Shown in pieces: positions 4,812 to 5,123 of a stretch of 5,123 nucleotides of DNA. Source of the DNA: Woeseia sp. (lineage in GTDB: Bacteria > Pseudomonadota > Gammaproteobacteria > Steroidobacterales > Woeseiaceae); the NCBI GenBank assembly GCA_018701055.1, contig JABIUH010000286.1, positions 1 through 5,123 of the forward strand. The letters run 5' to 3'. Positions within the stretch are counted from its first letter, which is position 1, and every line of letters starts with the position of its first letter. Below the pieces are notes generated by a model. It was not told the origin of the DNA and ran no database searches. It worked only from the letters and a program-made list of their open reading frames with translations. The translations under genes and the position numbers were made by a program.

Positions 4812-5123
4812 TTACCAGATGGTGTGGAAACTCAAATAGAAATTGCGGCCGACAGCGTTAATGCCGGACCCATGTGCACGGTAATCTTCATCCAATAAAT
4901 TCTCTAACTTCAGAGTTACGCGTATCGCGTCGCTGTAATGCCAGGTCGATTGAACGTTTACGCTTAACCAACCCGGTGTACCGTTGGGGTCAATGCGCGT
5001 GTCGCGCACATCGCGTGGACTCAAACGGTCCTGCCCACTGGCGAAATTAATATAAGGTTCAATCGATAGCGAATCACTTAGAAAGTAGCTGAGCCTCAGT
5101 TGACCGTTCAACGGCGGTACACG
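4812..5123 (-). CDS. TonB-dependent outer-membrane receptor, C-terminal end only
   Basis: The frame is open to the window edge, so the gene begins beyond 5123; 103 codons and the stop are visible. It shows alternating beta-strand pattern and the classical end of TonB-dependent receptors: VPPLNG at the visible beginning, then KLENLLDEDYRAHGSG followed by GRNFYLSFHTIW with a terminal aromatic residue, the signal recognised by the barrel-assembly machinery. Family members are 22-strand barrels that import siderophores, vitamin B12, sugars or other substrates using TonB energy. The plug and ligand-binding regions are outside the window, so the substrate is unknown. The TTG at 5111 is internal. 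Confidence 0.93.
   Translation of the reverse strand, partial: RVPPLNGQLRLSYFLSDSLSIEPYINFASGQDRLSPRDVRDTRIDPNGTPGWLSVNVQSTWHYSDAIRVTLKLENLLDEDYRAHGSGINAVGRNFYLSFHTIW

Overview
The window looks like chromosome from a Gram-negative bacterium, most likely a gammaproteobacterium. The support is the C-terminal end of a TonB-dependent outer-membrane receptor, a Sec signal peptide, Shine-Dalgarno (SD) sites of the usual kind, a Rho-independent terminator, and protein families common in that class. Base composition looks balanced to the eye. I see no insertion sequence, phage gene, tRNA, rRNA or CRISPR array.

Layout, left to right. (1) nt 2-895, plus strand: the 3' part of a metallo-beta-lactamase (MBL) fold hydrolase whose start lies before the window. 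(2) nt 996-1538, minus strand: a small exported protein built almost wholly of 11-residue, Asp/Arg-rich tandem repeats, with a good terminator at 906-936. (3) nt 1539-1700: a divergent intergenic region with two CCTGCAGG palindromes. (4) nt 1701-3005 and 2981-3592, plus strand: an organophosphate-type major facilitator transporter and an overlapping HAD-family phosphatase, very probably one transcription unit. (5) nt 3630-4142, minus strand: the broken 5' part of another MBL-fold gene with a lipoprotein-like start. It has an in-frame amber codon and loses family similarity just after its metal-binding motif. (6) nt 4251-4811, plus strand: a PlsC-type acyltransferase-like gene. (7) nt 4812-5123, minus strand: the end of a TonB-dependent receptor, converging on the acyltransferase with no base between the two stop codons.

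How the genes may work together. The clearest functional link is the transporter-phosphatase pair: uptake of a phosphorylated organic compound and its dephosphorylation would fit, but the substrate is not shown by the sequence. The other genes are single units of mixed orientation with no shared pathway evident. The item most worth a second look is the hendecad-repeat protein. It has two repeat blocks of different net charge split by a short irregular segment, and I cannot assign it to a characterised family. The amber-interrupted, truncated MBL gene is the second. I found no convincing multi-gene undescribed system here.
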